Part shown: piece by piece, positions 1-10,477 of the stretch
How positions within the stretch are numbered: the stretch's first letter is position 1
Layout: each line of letters begins with the position of its first letter
Assembly (NCBI GenBank): GCA_013397455.1
Contig: VYZB01000172.1
Coordinates: 915,685-979,684 of the forward strand
Direction of reading: 5' to 3'
From: Crotophaga sulcirostris
Lineage: Eukaryota; Chordata; Aves; Cuculiformes; Crotophagidae
Length of the DNA: 64,000 nt
Position numbers and translations under genes: made by a program
The notes under the pieces: generated by a model
Seen by the model: only the letters and a program-made list of their open reading frames with translations
Databases searched by the model: none
What the model was told of the DNA's origin: nothing

Positions 1-3000
1 AACAGAAAGGCACAGATTCAAAAAAACACAGTAAAGAAAAAAAAATCTTTGGAGTACCTCTGATGATACCAGCTCCCAGACTTATTTTTAAATAAGAATT
101 TTGAACAAAAAACTCCCTCTTCCCTTCCCACTATAGAAAACAACAGTGAACTTCTGTTTTGTTTTGATTAAACGTGCTTTCTTGTGTCCAGGAGGAGCAC
201 AGTTAATTTATAGCAAAGCAGCTGAGAAAGAAAATTGTACAGCAGCAGTAAGCATGCTTCAGGGCTTCCTCCTCCAAGGGGAAAAAACAAACAAACAAAA
301 CAAAAGCAAAAAACTCCCCAACCAAGCCCCCCCAAAATTATGTCCTGTTTCCCTGAAACCATTTCAATTCACCCTTTTTGTAGAACACTTGGCAACACTC
401 TCACATAGGCAGAGGCTTCTCTCCCCAAGTTAGTTAGCAGCCAATGTCCCCTCAGCAACTGCTGTGTTGTGGTTCAAGGTCATTATTTACTATCCAGAAA
501 TACAGAGAGTGACTATATACACTGAGATAGAATATAAAGACTAAGGGCAACACTCCATGAGAATCCACAGCCTTATAGTATTGATAACTCTCAATAAAAC
601 ACTGAGACCATGACTGTGGCAACACAAGTCAGCAAGCACAAATGCACGGTTATTTAAATAAAAAGTTTTGCATTCTAGGCACCGGTACGCAATTTCACAG
701 GAGTGAGAATTTAAGGTGCACAGAAAATAATAGTATTAAGTGTTGTTCTACTTGTAGTGATGTGTTTCTAACAGTCAGAGGACAAGCTATTGATAGGCAG
801 GCATCAAGTAGAGAGATGCACAGTTAAACAAACAACTTCAAGTCTTGGGCACTTACCAGAAACACATTTCAACATTTCTGAACATTGTGGACTTCCCTGT
901 ATTTTCCTCTCCTGAGGATACCCAAATATAATCTTGGCTTTTGCCTTTGATCACCAAACTAAGTCAAAACTTAAGTTGCCAGTTTTGGGCAATCATTCCA
1001 GTCCTCACATCACACTTCCTGTGGAATCCAGTCAGCCAATTTATTCAACACAAGATACATTACCAGGTTTCTCTGAATCAAAATATTAAGGCATTTCAGC
1101 TCCCTTATTTGGTTAGGTTATACTGACCTAAAAGTAAAAAACACTTCAGCTCTTCAAATATCAGAAAAAAGAAAGCTGCTAATAGATGTTTGCCCAAGAC
1201 AGAAGGGGAGAACAAACAAACAAACAAAGAACTACCAAACCCAACACTAGTCCCTCCTCCCAAATGCTATATTAGATTTTTTTAAAAAAAATTCCTACTA
1301 AAACCTTTCAGAATTCATTTCATTCTGTTTGAAATAGTTTCTCTCTACATATATGTTCAGGAAACTCTTTAAAATATCCTGGTTGTTGCAAGTCAGATGC
1401 AACATGTTAATGAAAAGCAGTGTGAAAAGGTAACACTATGAACAAGCCCCATTGCAAACTGCACTAGAAGGGACACATTAATCGAATTCTAGATGGGATT
1501 AAACCTGCAAAAGTAATTGCAGGCACTATCAGCACTGCTCACACCCTTCCTCCTCCTCATCCTCTCTTCTGTTAGATTAGAAGTTGCAGAACACACACCA
1601 TGGTGGAGTACAGAAAACAAGACAAGGACTACAGCCTTATTGCAACCTTTTAGTCACCCTACTGGTTCAAACAGAACATGTTCATGGGCAGCTGTATATC
1701 ATCTGTTTGCCTTAACAGGAAGATTATGAACTTCCATTCTGAGTTTTTACTAACCTGCATTTGCCTTAACAGGGGAAATGGCACTGGTAGCAACAGACTC
1801 TTTTTTCCTACCTGCCACAGAGCCTTTCGTTCAATCATGGGCCTACCAAAAAAATTATGTGAATCAAAACTGATCTGCTCAAGGGCTTACTTAAAAAAAC
1901 CTCCCACTCAGGAAGTTTTTGTAACATCCTCAAGTCAATAACCCACTTCTGAAGAATGACAGATACACTAAAGTAGGCACTAAATTACATTTTCTGATAA
2001 CACACATTGACATGCATAAAGTTCAAACAACATTGAAGGTAAGTGCAAGAAGAAAAGAAGTTGATGCTTTGATTTTATTTTTATTCTTTAAGTTTGCCGT
2101 GAGATTTCTTGAAAGACACATGGAGCCTTGAAAATTCATCTGTTTGTTGTTGTAATGCCTAATAACATTTCTGATTGTAGAATCCTCTGCAGATCAGCAG
2201 AAAAGAAAAATGAGACCAGTTAGTGAAAAACCTTAATTATGTTTCTTTTCTATAGAACTACAAAGAGAAGCTGCCAATGCACTTATTCTAGATGCAGTAA
2301 TATTATATAGGGACTGTATTTCTTCAACCAAAAAATGATAAATATCTTGTTTAGCTCTGCCCTGACTAACATAAAGCAACTTTTATCATTTGATGCTATT
2401 CATTCTGTGTGTAGTTAGAGTACAGGGGAACTTGTTACCTATAGATTTGGGAGATTTATTGAATCTCTGTAAGTCAAATCACGCTTTACACAAGGAAATA
2501 ATAACAATATGAAATTCAATCTGTACCACAGTCACTTACCCAGTTCTTCAAAGGTGCCTTCATTCTGGTCTTCTGGTCTTGTACTGCATGCAGGCTTTCA
2601 TCTACACGCATGAAAGAATCCAACACCAATACGGCCTAACCTGACCAGAATTTGGGAAAAGGCTTTTTCCTTCTCGGGATCAGAAACCTGGTCTCACTGT
2701 ATGCAGCAAGCTTAAAGTCCACCAATATCAAATGAAAACTCACAAGCCCTTGCATAGGCAGCAGCATCAACACAGTCCGCTTCCAAAGACTGAATCAGTG
2801 TTCCTTTTTGCATAATGCTGGGTGAAAAGAAAAGGGGAAGAGGGGTGAGTTTTCCTAGAGTTAACATTTCCTTAAAGCCTAAAGGCTTACAGAAGTTTGG
2901 AATCAGTCTACTCCGCCCAAAAGACACAACAATCTAATTTTCTTGCGTAAGAATACAACAGCTATGCCTGATCTCTGGGCCTAGGCACAGACTACCCCAT

Positions 3001-3386
3001 TCTACCTCAAGATAATTCCAGCTTCACTAGCTGACACTCCTATCGCTCTCAAACTCCCTGACCTGATGATTCGCACTGCTGGCCCCAGAATGCTGCATTC
3101 TACCAACTATGAAAATAAATGCAAAAGCTCCCACTCTTTATTTTTAGTTATTAGCCAAAATGACTCCTCTTCAAGTGGTTTCATCAGAAACTTTTACTTC
3201 ATCCTATCTAGCCCTCCTCCTCCGCATCCCTGTCTTTCAAGTTGTATGTCCAAGTGAAAACCTCAACTGATGTTTGTGATGAGTTGACCCTGCTGGGGAG
3301 AGAAACATTTGCCTTTATTTTCATAAAACAGACTTTTAATGTGTCTCTGATTTAAATGGAGTATGGCCCTGCTGCAACAATGCTCA
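1..3386. other. non-coding DNA, nothing recognised
   Basis: AT-rich single-copy-looking sequence. Only short chance frames are open and none resembles a known protein. It contains small A/C-rich simple repeats, for example (ACAA)n near 1211-1227. No transposon tail, RNA gene or CpG island is visible. Confidence 0.6.
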
Positions 3387-3689
3387 ATCCTACACTCAAT
3401 CCCTAACAAACTAGGAGGTGTACTAGCCCTAGCCACCTCTGTCTTGGTACTATTTCTAGTCCCTTTATTACACAAATCAAACCAAAGTACAATAATCTTC
3501 CGCCCCATCTCCCAACTACTATTCTGAATCCTAGTCACTAACCTTGTTATCCTGACATGAGTGGGCAGCCAGCCAGTAGAACACCCATTCACCATCAGCA
3601 GCCAACTTGCCTCACTCGCTTACTTTACCATCCTTCTAATCCTCTTCCCCACTATTGCCACACTAGAAAACAAAGCACTAAACTACTAA
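3387..3689 (+). pseudogene. MT-CYB: cytochrome b 3' fragment (mitochondrial origin)
   Basis: The last 100 codons and TAA stop of mitochondrial cytochrome b, the haem-bearing core subunit of complex III; bird proteins are about 380 residues. Read with the vertebrate mitochondrial code, the frame is open from 3387 to the stop at 3687-3689. It shows family signatures such as [12 protein letters not shown] near its start, [13 protein letters not shown] in the middle and GSQPVEHPF later, and ends TLENKALNY. Two TGA codons are tryptophan in mitochondria but stops in the nucleus, so this copy cannot make the protein. The first 280 or so codons are absent. tRNA-Thr follows after three bases, as in all bird mitochondria. 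The identification rests on recognised motifs and is very secure. Confidence 0.95.
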
Positions 3690-3692
3690 AAT

Positions 3693-3762
3693 ACTCTAAT
3701 AGTTTATCATAAACATTGGTCTTGTAAGACAAAGAATGAAGACTGTACCCCTTCTTAGAATT
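3693..3762 (+). pseudogene. MT-TT: tRNA-Thr pseudogene (mitochondrial origin)
   Basis: A 70-base tRNA-like segment begins three bases after the cytochrome b stop. The anticodon loop CTTGTAA (anticodon TGT, threonine) is present. The acceptor arms ACTCTAA and TTAGAAT pair with one mismatch. The anticodon stem TTGGT/GACAA has a mismatch where mitochondrial tRNA-Thr normally reads ACCAA. These changes fit decay after transfer to the nucleus. It should not be functional in the nucleus, since mitochondrial tRNAs lack the nuclear internal promoter in standard form. Confidence 0.85.
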
Positions 3763-3945
3763 CCTTCCACATTCACCTGCCCCCCCTCTCACCCCCTGCC
3801 CCGAGTGGGTTTTTGACCACAATCTATGTACTATTACATGCAGTGCTAGTACCACATAATACATTATACGCATGTCCTGAATCCATTAAACTCAAGCTGG
3901 ATACTCATATTTTAACCAATTCATACACAAAACCTGCCAAGTTTT
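3763..3945 (+). other. control-region-like segment of the NUMT
   Basis: Directly after tRNA-Thr come C-strings, then a G/T run (GAGTGGGTTTTTG), then a segment with ATGTACTATTACATGCA and ACCACATAATACATTATA. This layout of a C-rich hairpin-like start followed by TACAT/ATGTA motifs is typical of domain I of avian mitochondrial control regions. No tRNA-Pro, ND6 or tRNA-Glu lies between, although they would in the chicken gene order. The right boundary is a guess. Confidence 0.7.
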
Positions 3946-6900
3946 CTATTGCTTTCCCTCAGGACGCGGTGGTATGCTGCTATCTTGACAGGGTCCTAGC
4001 AACACAAGCTCTGCCTGTGACCTGCGACTCCTGTATTTTCCATTCTGTATATATGCCCCTTGATCTTGTTTCTTGGATAAATGTAAACTATTTCCCTCTC
4101 TTGAGGATCCATTCTGATTTCAAACATTCTTGCTGATGTACAAATAAAAATCTATTTAGAAAAATGAATCTTCATCTACAATTTTAAAACCCTCAGCATT
4201 TCAAGGTAACATTTCATGTTTGAATAGCCAGCTGGAGGCATCAGCCTTGTTGCCTGTGGCTGTTGTGTTACTCACACGTTACCTAGAAACAGATAGCATG
4301 TGTTCAGCAAATTGCCCTTTATGGTTAAATGTGTATATGAATAATGCAAGAATAAAAGGTTACCTGTTTTTTCTTCTTTTTTTTTTGCCATCAACACTTC
4401 ATGTCTATTTGTCTTACAGAGAGTAAGAAAGAATTCATCATAATCCACATTGTTTGTGTAGTTGCTCCATTTTCACAAAGACGCATGGAGGAAAGACAAT
4501 GTTCCAGCAGAGTCCAGAAGGCATGCAAGTAAGACACCAACATTATTGCAAATACCACGCAAGCATCAATAATGACATTTTATTGTGTGTCTTACTGCTT
4601 ATTACTACTGAGCATTTAGGAAGAGACAGCTGCATGCTACCTTTGCTGTACCAAGCTTCCCATGAACCTTTTCTCCACTACCTCTTGTCACTACATACAG
4701 GGCTTTGAAGGTGTCTGGCGCAATCACATGATAATTCCTATTGGCTTTTAATCTCAAGAATACTTATTCTTAGATGACATGGATAATCCTGGGACAGATA
4801 ATAACTTCTGGTTTCTTTTCCCTCCTCCCTATCTGCTGCCTCCATTGCTGTATTTCAATTTGTCTCACTGAGGTATCTGTGGGAAGTGAAGATTCAGGCT
4901 CCTCTCTCCCAATTAAATGGACCATAATGCATTTCCTGCAACCTCCAAATGAACTGTACCTTTATTTTCAACTGATTGCCAAAAGAATTATTCTTGTCCT
5001 TCCCTGTCACACACTATGAGGAAGTCGTGGCACCACAAGACTGACATTAAATAATTGCTCCAATGATCTCCTGCTACTTTAGTGACTTAGATCCCATGAC
5101 TTTCATTTTTTCCCCTCTGTCTTAAAAAAGCAACAGGCAACAGCTACCTGACAAGCATCATCCCAGTTCCACAGTTCTTCAATTATTTAATATCAAGCTC
5201 CCTCCCCATTCTGCCAGAAACATGCTAGAAACACAGCTGTTAGGTTATCTACAGAATACACTTGAACTATACAAGCTTCTTTCCAGCTGGAGAAATAAAC
5301 AAGGAGTGATATTACACAGCACGACGTTTCTGCACTGTGCAGTACCAGTGTTTGGAGACTATTCACATGTCGAAGAGGATAGTGGACAGTGTCAGGCAGT
5401 GATGGACAGTCTTATCCGTAATTCCAGTCAAATGTTGTTCTGGGGCTTGGGGATTTTTGTGGCTTGTTGGTTAGTTATAAGGACTGAAGAGACTGAACGC
5501 ATGAATCTTAATTAGCACTAAGAAACCAGCAGCCTCACTTACTGGGGGAAAACAGCATAATATAGTTTTCTCAGGCATCTGGAGGGATGAGATTCTTTTC
5601 CCTATTTACTGTATGTCTTATGGCAAAGGCTTTCAACCTGCTATGAAAGAAACAAACAGCACTTACAGAATGCCCCATGTAAGAGGGAGATAAACCAACT
5701 CTTTCTGTAGTTCCATATTACGGAATAATATGAAGTATGCAATGCCTCTGGGAAAAAAATGTATGAGAGAACATCTCCTATTAATTACACAATTAGCATC
5801 TCCTGCTCTACTGTATCTTTCACCATAACTACTTTTTTGAAGCTCACCCAGTCAAAGGAAAACACTGTCTTGGTCAGATGACAAAAGTCTCATAATAAAA
5901 ACATCTTTACTAAACTGTATGACAGTGGCAGAATAGGTCTCTGTAAAAATGAAATGCTGATTAAGAAAACTATCAGCAGCCTGATTACACAACAGAACAG
6001 ATCACCCACACAAGAGTAGAAAATCTTGCATTCCTGCACTCTGGCTCAGATTTTCCCACATAGCCTTCTGCACAAAATATTTACTGCAATCCCACTGAAA
6101 AATCAGCAATCCTGTATTAAACGAACATTAAGCTAGCACTGCAGTATTCCAGAGGCACAAAACCTAAGGACAGATCTGTAAACTTAACTCTGCTTCTTCA
6201 AACGCATACATTACAAGGTAGAATAACCACACAAGAGAACATTAAAAAGCAGTCAGAGCAGTCTGCCTGTCGTACATCTCTTTTCCTGGATCTGTAGAAG
6301 CACAGAAAAGCTCCCCTTCAGAAAAGCTCCCCTTCAGATCTACAACCTAATCTGTCCTATGTGCAGTCAGCAGCCAGGAATCCCAGATGTTCATCAAGTT
6401 CTGTCATTCTACCATGTCTCAGAAAAGCTGTGCAAAGGAGTTAATCTCTTCTTGCTTTCTAGTTCCTCACTCAGGTGTAGAAACAGTGGCAGTCATTTTC
6501 TTTTAGCTTATAGTCTGACACATCCATTTTACCTTTGTGCTCTGACATTTTAACTCCATGATCTCTTCCTGTTCTTCCTCTGGTTCAGCTGTGTATCCCT
6601 GTCCTCTTCCTTACTAGGCTGAAAAGAATATCTATTTTATTAATGTGTGTGTCTGACCTAAATGCTCCTCAACACCTGTCTACCTTTCTCAGCACCTAAT
6701 TTGAATAAATCCCAACTACTCATCTCTTTTCTCTGCCAGAAGTTGTTAGCCAAATGAGAATTCATTCAAATTTTACAGATAAAAGAACGAAGCCGGATTC
6801 TGCAGATCAGTAATTTAAAATAAATGCAGTTCTACTTGTTTAAAATTAAAGATATATTTGATTAATACATTTTTATTTCTTATACTGCTCAACACCAAAC

Positions 6901-9570
6901 AGTATTTTTAAATATTTGTTTCAAGAAAAATTGATACTGTAGATCTCACCAAAAACAAGCATGGTAATGTTTCAGATGAGTTCATAACATGAAGAACAAT
7001 GGTAATTAAAGGTAAACAGTTTAGAAAAGCAACAGCCCCAAAGAAAATAATATTTTGACTTTATCAGTTTAGATAAGAGGTAAAGTCTCTATTTGGAATT
7101 ATATTGTCTCTTCATTGATCAGCTCTCTACACTTGGAAAAATCATGTGAGTGAGCCTACCCCTTCAGTTGCTTCATGTACCCTTTTGCCTCCCTCTCTAT
7201 TTTGTAGCAGTGCAGACTAGAACATCAAGCTGTCAAATGCTTTGGTTACATACAATTATCCTAAGTTACATAGCTAACACTGGTTAGCTTTCTGAAACAT
7301 AAAAAAAATAATCTCAAGGTTTTTTGATGGAGAAGCTGCAAATGCAAAGAACAGTCATGTTTCCAGGTACTACTACATGTAATACCAGTAAAAGACACAA
7401 GGCAAAGAGCCTGATTCTGTAAGCAAAACGCACTTCCCAACACACCACTAAATAAAACATCAAAGCCAAAAAAATTGCATTAAAGTGCTAAGCACCAAGA
7501 CAGCAAATACCTCCCTCATGATCAGTACTCAAGCTCTGTATCATCATTTGAGAAAGTCTCAAAACTCAGCATATGTTAATGGGTCATAAATACCCAGCTG
7601 CTCAGGGATAGCTCTTTTGCCTTGCATGCAAGCTGTTTTTCCAAATGTCCACAAAAAATTATGAAGGCCTACTAAAATGGCTGGGAAACAACAGCCTACA
7701 AAGCTATTTGCCATCTACGCAGAGGACAGAAGGAGGTCAAAATCATACCATCACAACAAAGAAGAAACAGAGTATTGCCCAACAGTACTTTGAGGGAGAT
7801 GGAAAACATTCAGTCTAGTACTGCAAAGACAAACAAGTGGCAAGGAAAAATGAGGCAGTGAGGATAAAGATCCTAGTGATCTGCTAAGTGGCTAGCAAGA
7901 AGGTGCGGAGGAAAGAAGATGAAAACTTATCTGGGGTTCTCCGGTGTCTCTTCAAGACAGAGTAAGATCACAGCTTTGCGTGCGTATCTCCAGAGGCCGG
8001 CGGTTACTCTCTCTTCATAACGCTCATTTCAGTAGTATTTCAGGGTCTTAAAGTGCTTTTCTTTGAAAGATATCACAGAAAGATATACAAAGAAATAACA
8101 GCTTTGATCTTCTTTAAGCGCTTAGAACACAGCAATATGACAGGATATTGAAATCAAATGGGTCTTTTTAAGCATGCTACCTGTATGCAGACATGCAGTT
8201 TTGTTTCAGAATATTTGAAAGCCAATGCTAGAGTTGCTGACAAAGAGGTTTTTATGTGGCATATAATTAATGGTGAATTGTTTTAAATAAATGTAATAAT
8301 AAGCTGAAAAGTAAGAGTTCCTACTGTTCTTGCTTAAAAAAAATCTTTACTGCTAACAGAGGTTGCTACAAGTCATGCATTTAATGGAAAAGAGATAAAT
8401 ACTAATATATAGAGAGAGCTCTAAAAAACCCCACAGTTTTCTAAACTGTATGAAGCACAGAGAGAAAAAATATCCATGAAGACTCATTAATAATCCTTTC
8501 TTGTGAAACTACAAATGACAGAGTAAGAAAGATAATTTTGTCCTATTATCTAAAATGAAATCATTTGAATATCACAGCAAATACTAGAAGGAGCTCTTCC
8601 ACTGTTAGCATCTTTCTACATCCCTTTAATGGATCATGAGGACACATCAGCTCTGAAAAATCAAGAAACAGTCTTATTCCTCCATTAGAGAAAACAAGCC
8701 AGATTAGTAAGAACCAGGAGAGCAGAAACTGAGATAACAAATGTCATAAGTTTCAGAATGGAATACTTGTAATTAAAAGTGGAAGAGGTTGTGATACCAA
8801 CAATTCTGGAAAATACATCTTTTTTAAAAAGGCAACCTCTTTATGTTGCTCTGCCTAAGCATCTTCTCCTCAGACTGAGCATACTTAGGCTACAGTAAGA
8901 TGGGATGTAACCACGACTAACTTCTAACAAGGACAATTGTGCCTGATCAGTCTATAACAACTCCATATTTTCATCCAGAAAACAGTGAATAAAGGAGAAT
9001 CAGATGACATTTGATGATGCAAAATCAATTGCATTTGGTCCTGGCCATTACATCTGGCCAAAAAATAACAGGCTATGTGGGTATGGGAGAAGGCATAACC
9101 TCAATATAGTTTTCCCTACCACAGTTTGTTTCTCCTGAGGTATAATATCCAACTCAGATAGCAGAATGTGTTACAGTGCTAGTCAATGACAAAGACTGGG
9201 ACTTTCCAGTTTGCTGAATCAAAGAATTCTGAAGTTTACTTGACAACACATTTGCGTTACTGTTGAATGGAAAGGGGATCTCCATTCATCCCACAGAAGA
9301 CAAAGGGACAAACAAAATCAAAAGGTTCTTTCATCATTCTCAACAAAAGCAAAGATTATGAAGAAGCCACAGAAATTGCAAATCCTGAAGGAAGCAAGTC
9401 AGACATTTCGTACAGATGGCTATGCTGACTAGAATCATATATCAGTGAACAGCAAAAGATACAGGAGGAGTTGACAGTAAAGCACACTTTCTGAACTGCA
9501 GTGGGAACTGGAGTCAGTGAGATTCTGTCAGAGCAGGTGAGCCAGTGCAAGATGAGACTGCAACAAATAC
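3946..9570. other. non-coding DNA, nothing recognised
   Basis: No gene or interspersed repeat is recognised. Small items: a 16-bp perfect tandem duplication at 6304-6335 (unit AGAAAAGCTCCCCTTC) and a small CpG cluster at 7905-8033. An AATAAA-like motif at 4143 follows the NUMT flank but has no gene context. Confidence 0.5.
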
Positions 9571-10477
9571 TCTTAGAATCATAAAATCATCTGGTTGGAA
9601 AAGACCTCTGAGATCACTGAGTCCAACTGTACCTGTCCACTTACTAAACCATATCCCTGAGAAACTCATCTACCTGTCTTCTAAACACCTCCAGGGATGG
9701 TGACTCAACCATCTCCCTGGGCAGCCTGTTCCAGTGCCTGACAACCCTTTCAGTAAAGAATTTTTTTTCTAAAGTTTAATGTTAACCTCCCCTGGGGCAA
9801 CTTGAGGCCATTTCTCCTCATCCTTTCACCTGTCACTTGAGAGAAGAGACCAACACTCACCTTGCCACAACCTCCTTTCAGGTAGTTGTAGACAGTGATG
9901 GGGTCTCCCCTCAGCCTCCTCCTCTCTAAGCTGCAAAGCCTCAGTTCCCTCAGCCGCTCCTCGTAAGACCTGTTCTCCAGCCCCTTCACCAGCCTTGTCT
10001 CCCTTCTCTGGATGCGCTCCAGCACCTCAGTGTCCTTCTTGCAGTGAGGGGCCCAGAACTGCACACAGGACTCGAGGTGTGGCCTCACCAGTGCTGAGTA
10101 CAGGGGCACAATCACTGCCCTGCTCCTGCTGGCCACACTGTTTCTGATAGAGGCCAAGATGCCATTGGCCTTCTTGGCCACCTGGGCACACTGGCTCATA
10201 TTCAGCTGGTTGCCAACCAACGCCCCCAGGTCCTTCTCTGCCAGGTAACTCTCCGGCCAATCTTCCCCAGGGCTGTAATGTTGCCTGGGGTTGTTTTGTC
10301 CCAAGTGCAGGGCCCGGTACTTGGTCTTGTTGAACCTCATCTCATTGGTTTCAGCCCATCAGTCCAGCCTGTCCAGATCTCTCTGCAGAGCCTCCCTTCC
10401 TTCAAGCAGATCAACACTGCCACCCAGCTTAGTGTCATCCACAAACTTACTAAGGTTACATTCAATCAGCACCCATC
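9571..10477 (-). mobile_element. CR1 LINE, 5'-truncated copy
   Basis: A CR1 non-LTR retrotransposon copy, the commonest avian LINE. It reads from about 10477 (5' truncation point) to 9571 on the minus strand. It holds the second half of ORF2 from just before the reverse-transcriptase FxDD motif to the C-terminus, then a short 3' UTR of about 73 bp ending in degenerate octamer units (ATTTTATG, ATTCTAAG). The 5' truncation with an intact 3' end is the normal result of target-primed reverse transcription. One nonsense codon and one frameshift make it inactive. Moderate decay suggests an old avian subfamily; I cannot assign which. Confidence 0.95.
9644..10477 (-). pseudogene. CR1 ORF2 reverse-transcriptase C-terminal remnant
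   Basis: Remnant of the ORF2 polyprotein, which supplies the endonuclease and reverse transcriptase for CR1 retrotransposition. It begins with [23 protein letters not shown] at 10445-10434 replaces the usual FADD, the catalytic aspartate pair of palm motif C. The thumb and C-terminal region follow, including [34 protein letters not shown] and [21 protein letters not shown] at 10361-10359 interrupts the frame in place of a likely CGA. A frameshift in the A/T run near 9760-9770 shifts the end, after which the text continues to the natural stop TAG at 9646-9644. The endonuclease and the N-terminal half of the RT are missing. Confidence 0.93.

Larger units (their letters stand above)
3387..3945 (+). 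other. nuclear mitochondrial insertion (NUMT)
   Basis: About 560 bp of mitochondrial DNA lie in nuclear sequence. In order, they are the cytochrome b 3' end, tRNA-Thr, and a C-rich then AT-rich stretch that looks like the start of an avian control region. The strand composition switches here to the C-rich, G-poor pattern of the mitochondrial light-strand sense, unlike the flanks. The left edge is clear at about 3387 and could lie some 20 bp earlier. The right edge is uncertain (3920-3960), because control regions vary quickly. The insertion carries no other mitochondrial gene. It appears young, because its cytochrome b frame is still open in the mitochondrial code. Confidence 0.9.

Noticed and set aside
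3263..3595. 110-codon minus-strand frame over the NUMT
   Set aside because: It is the antisense shadow of the cytochrome b fragment.
3763..3945. A tRNA-Pro or ND6 remnant after tRNA-Thr
   Set aside because: No tRNA-Pro anticodon arm or ND6 text could be found; the segment fits a control region better.
6304..6335. 16-bp tandem duplication as a minisatellite
   Set aside because: Only two copies; an ordinary replication-slippage event.
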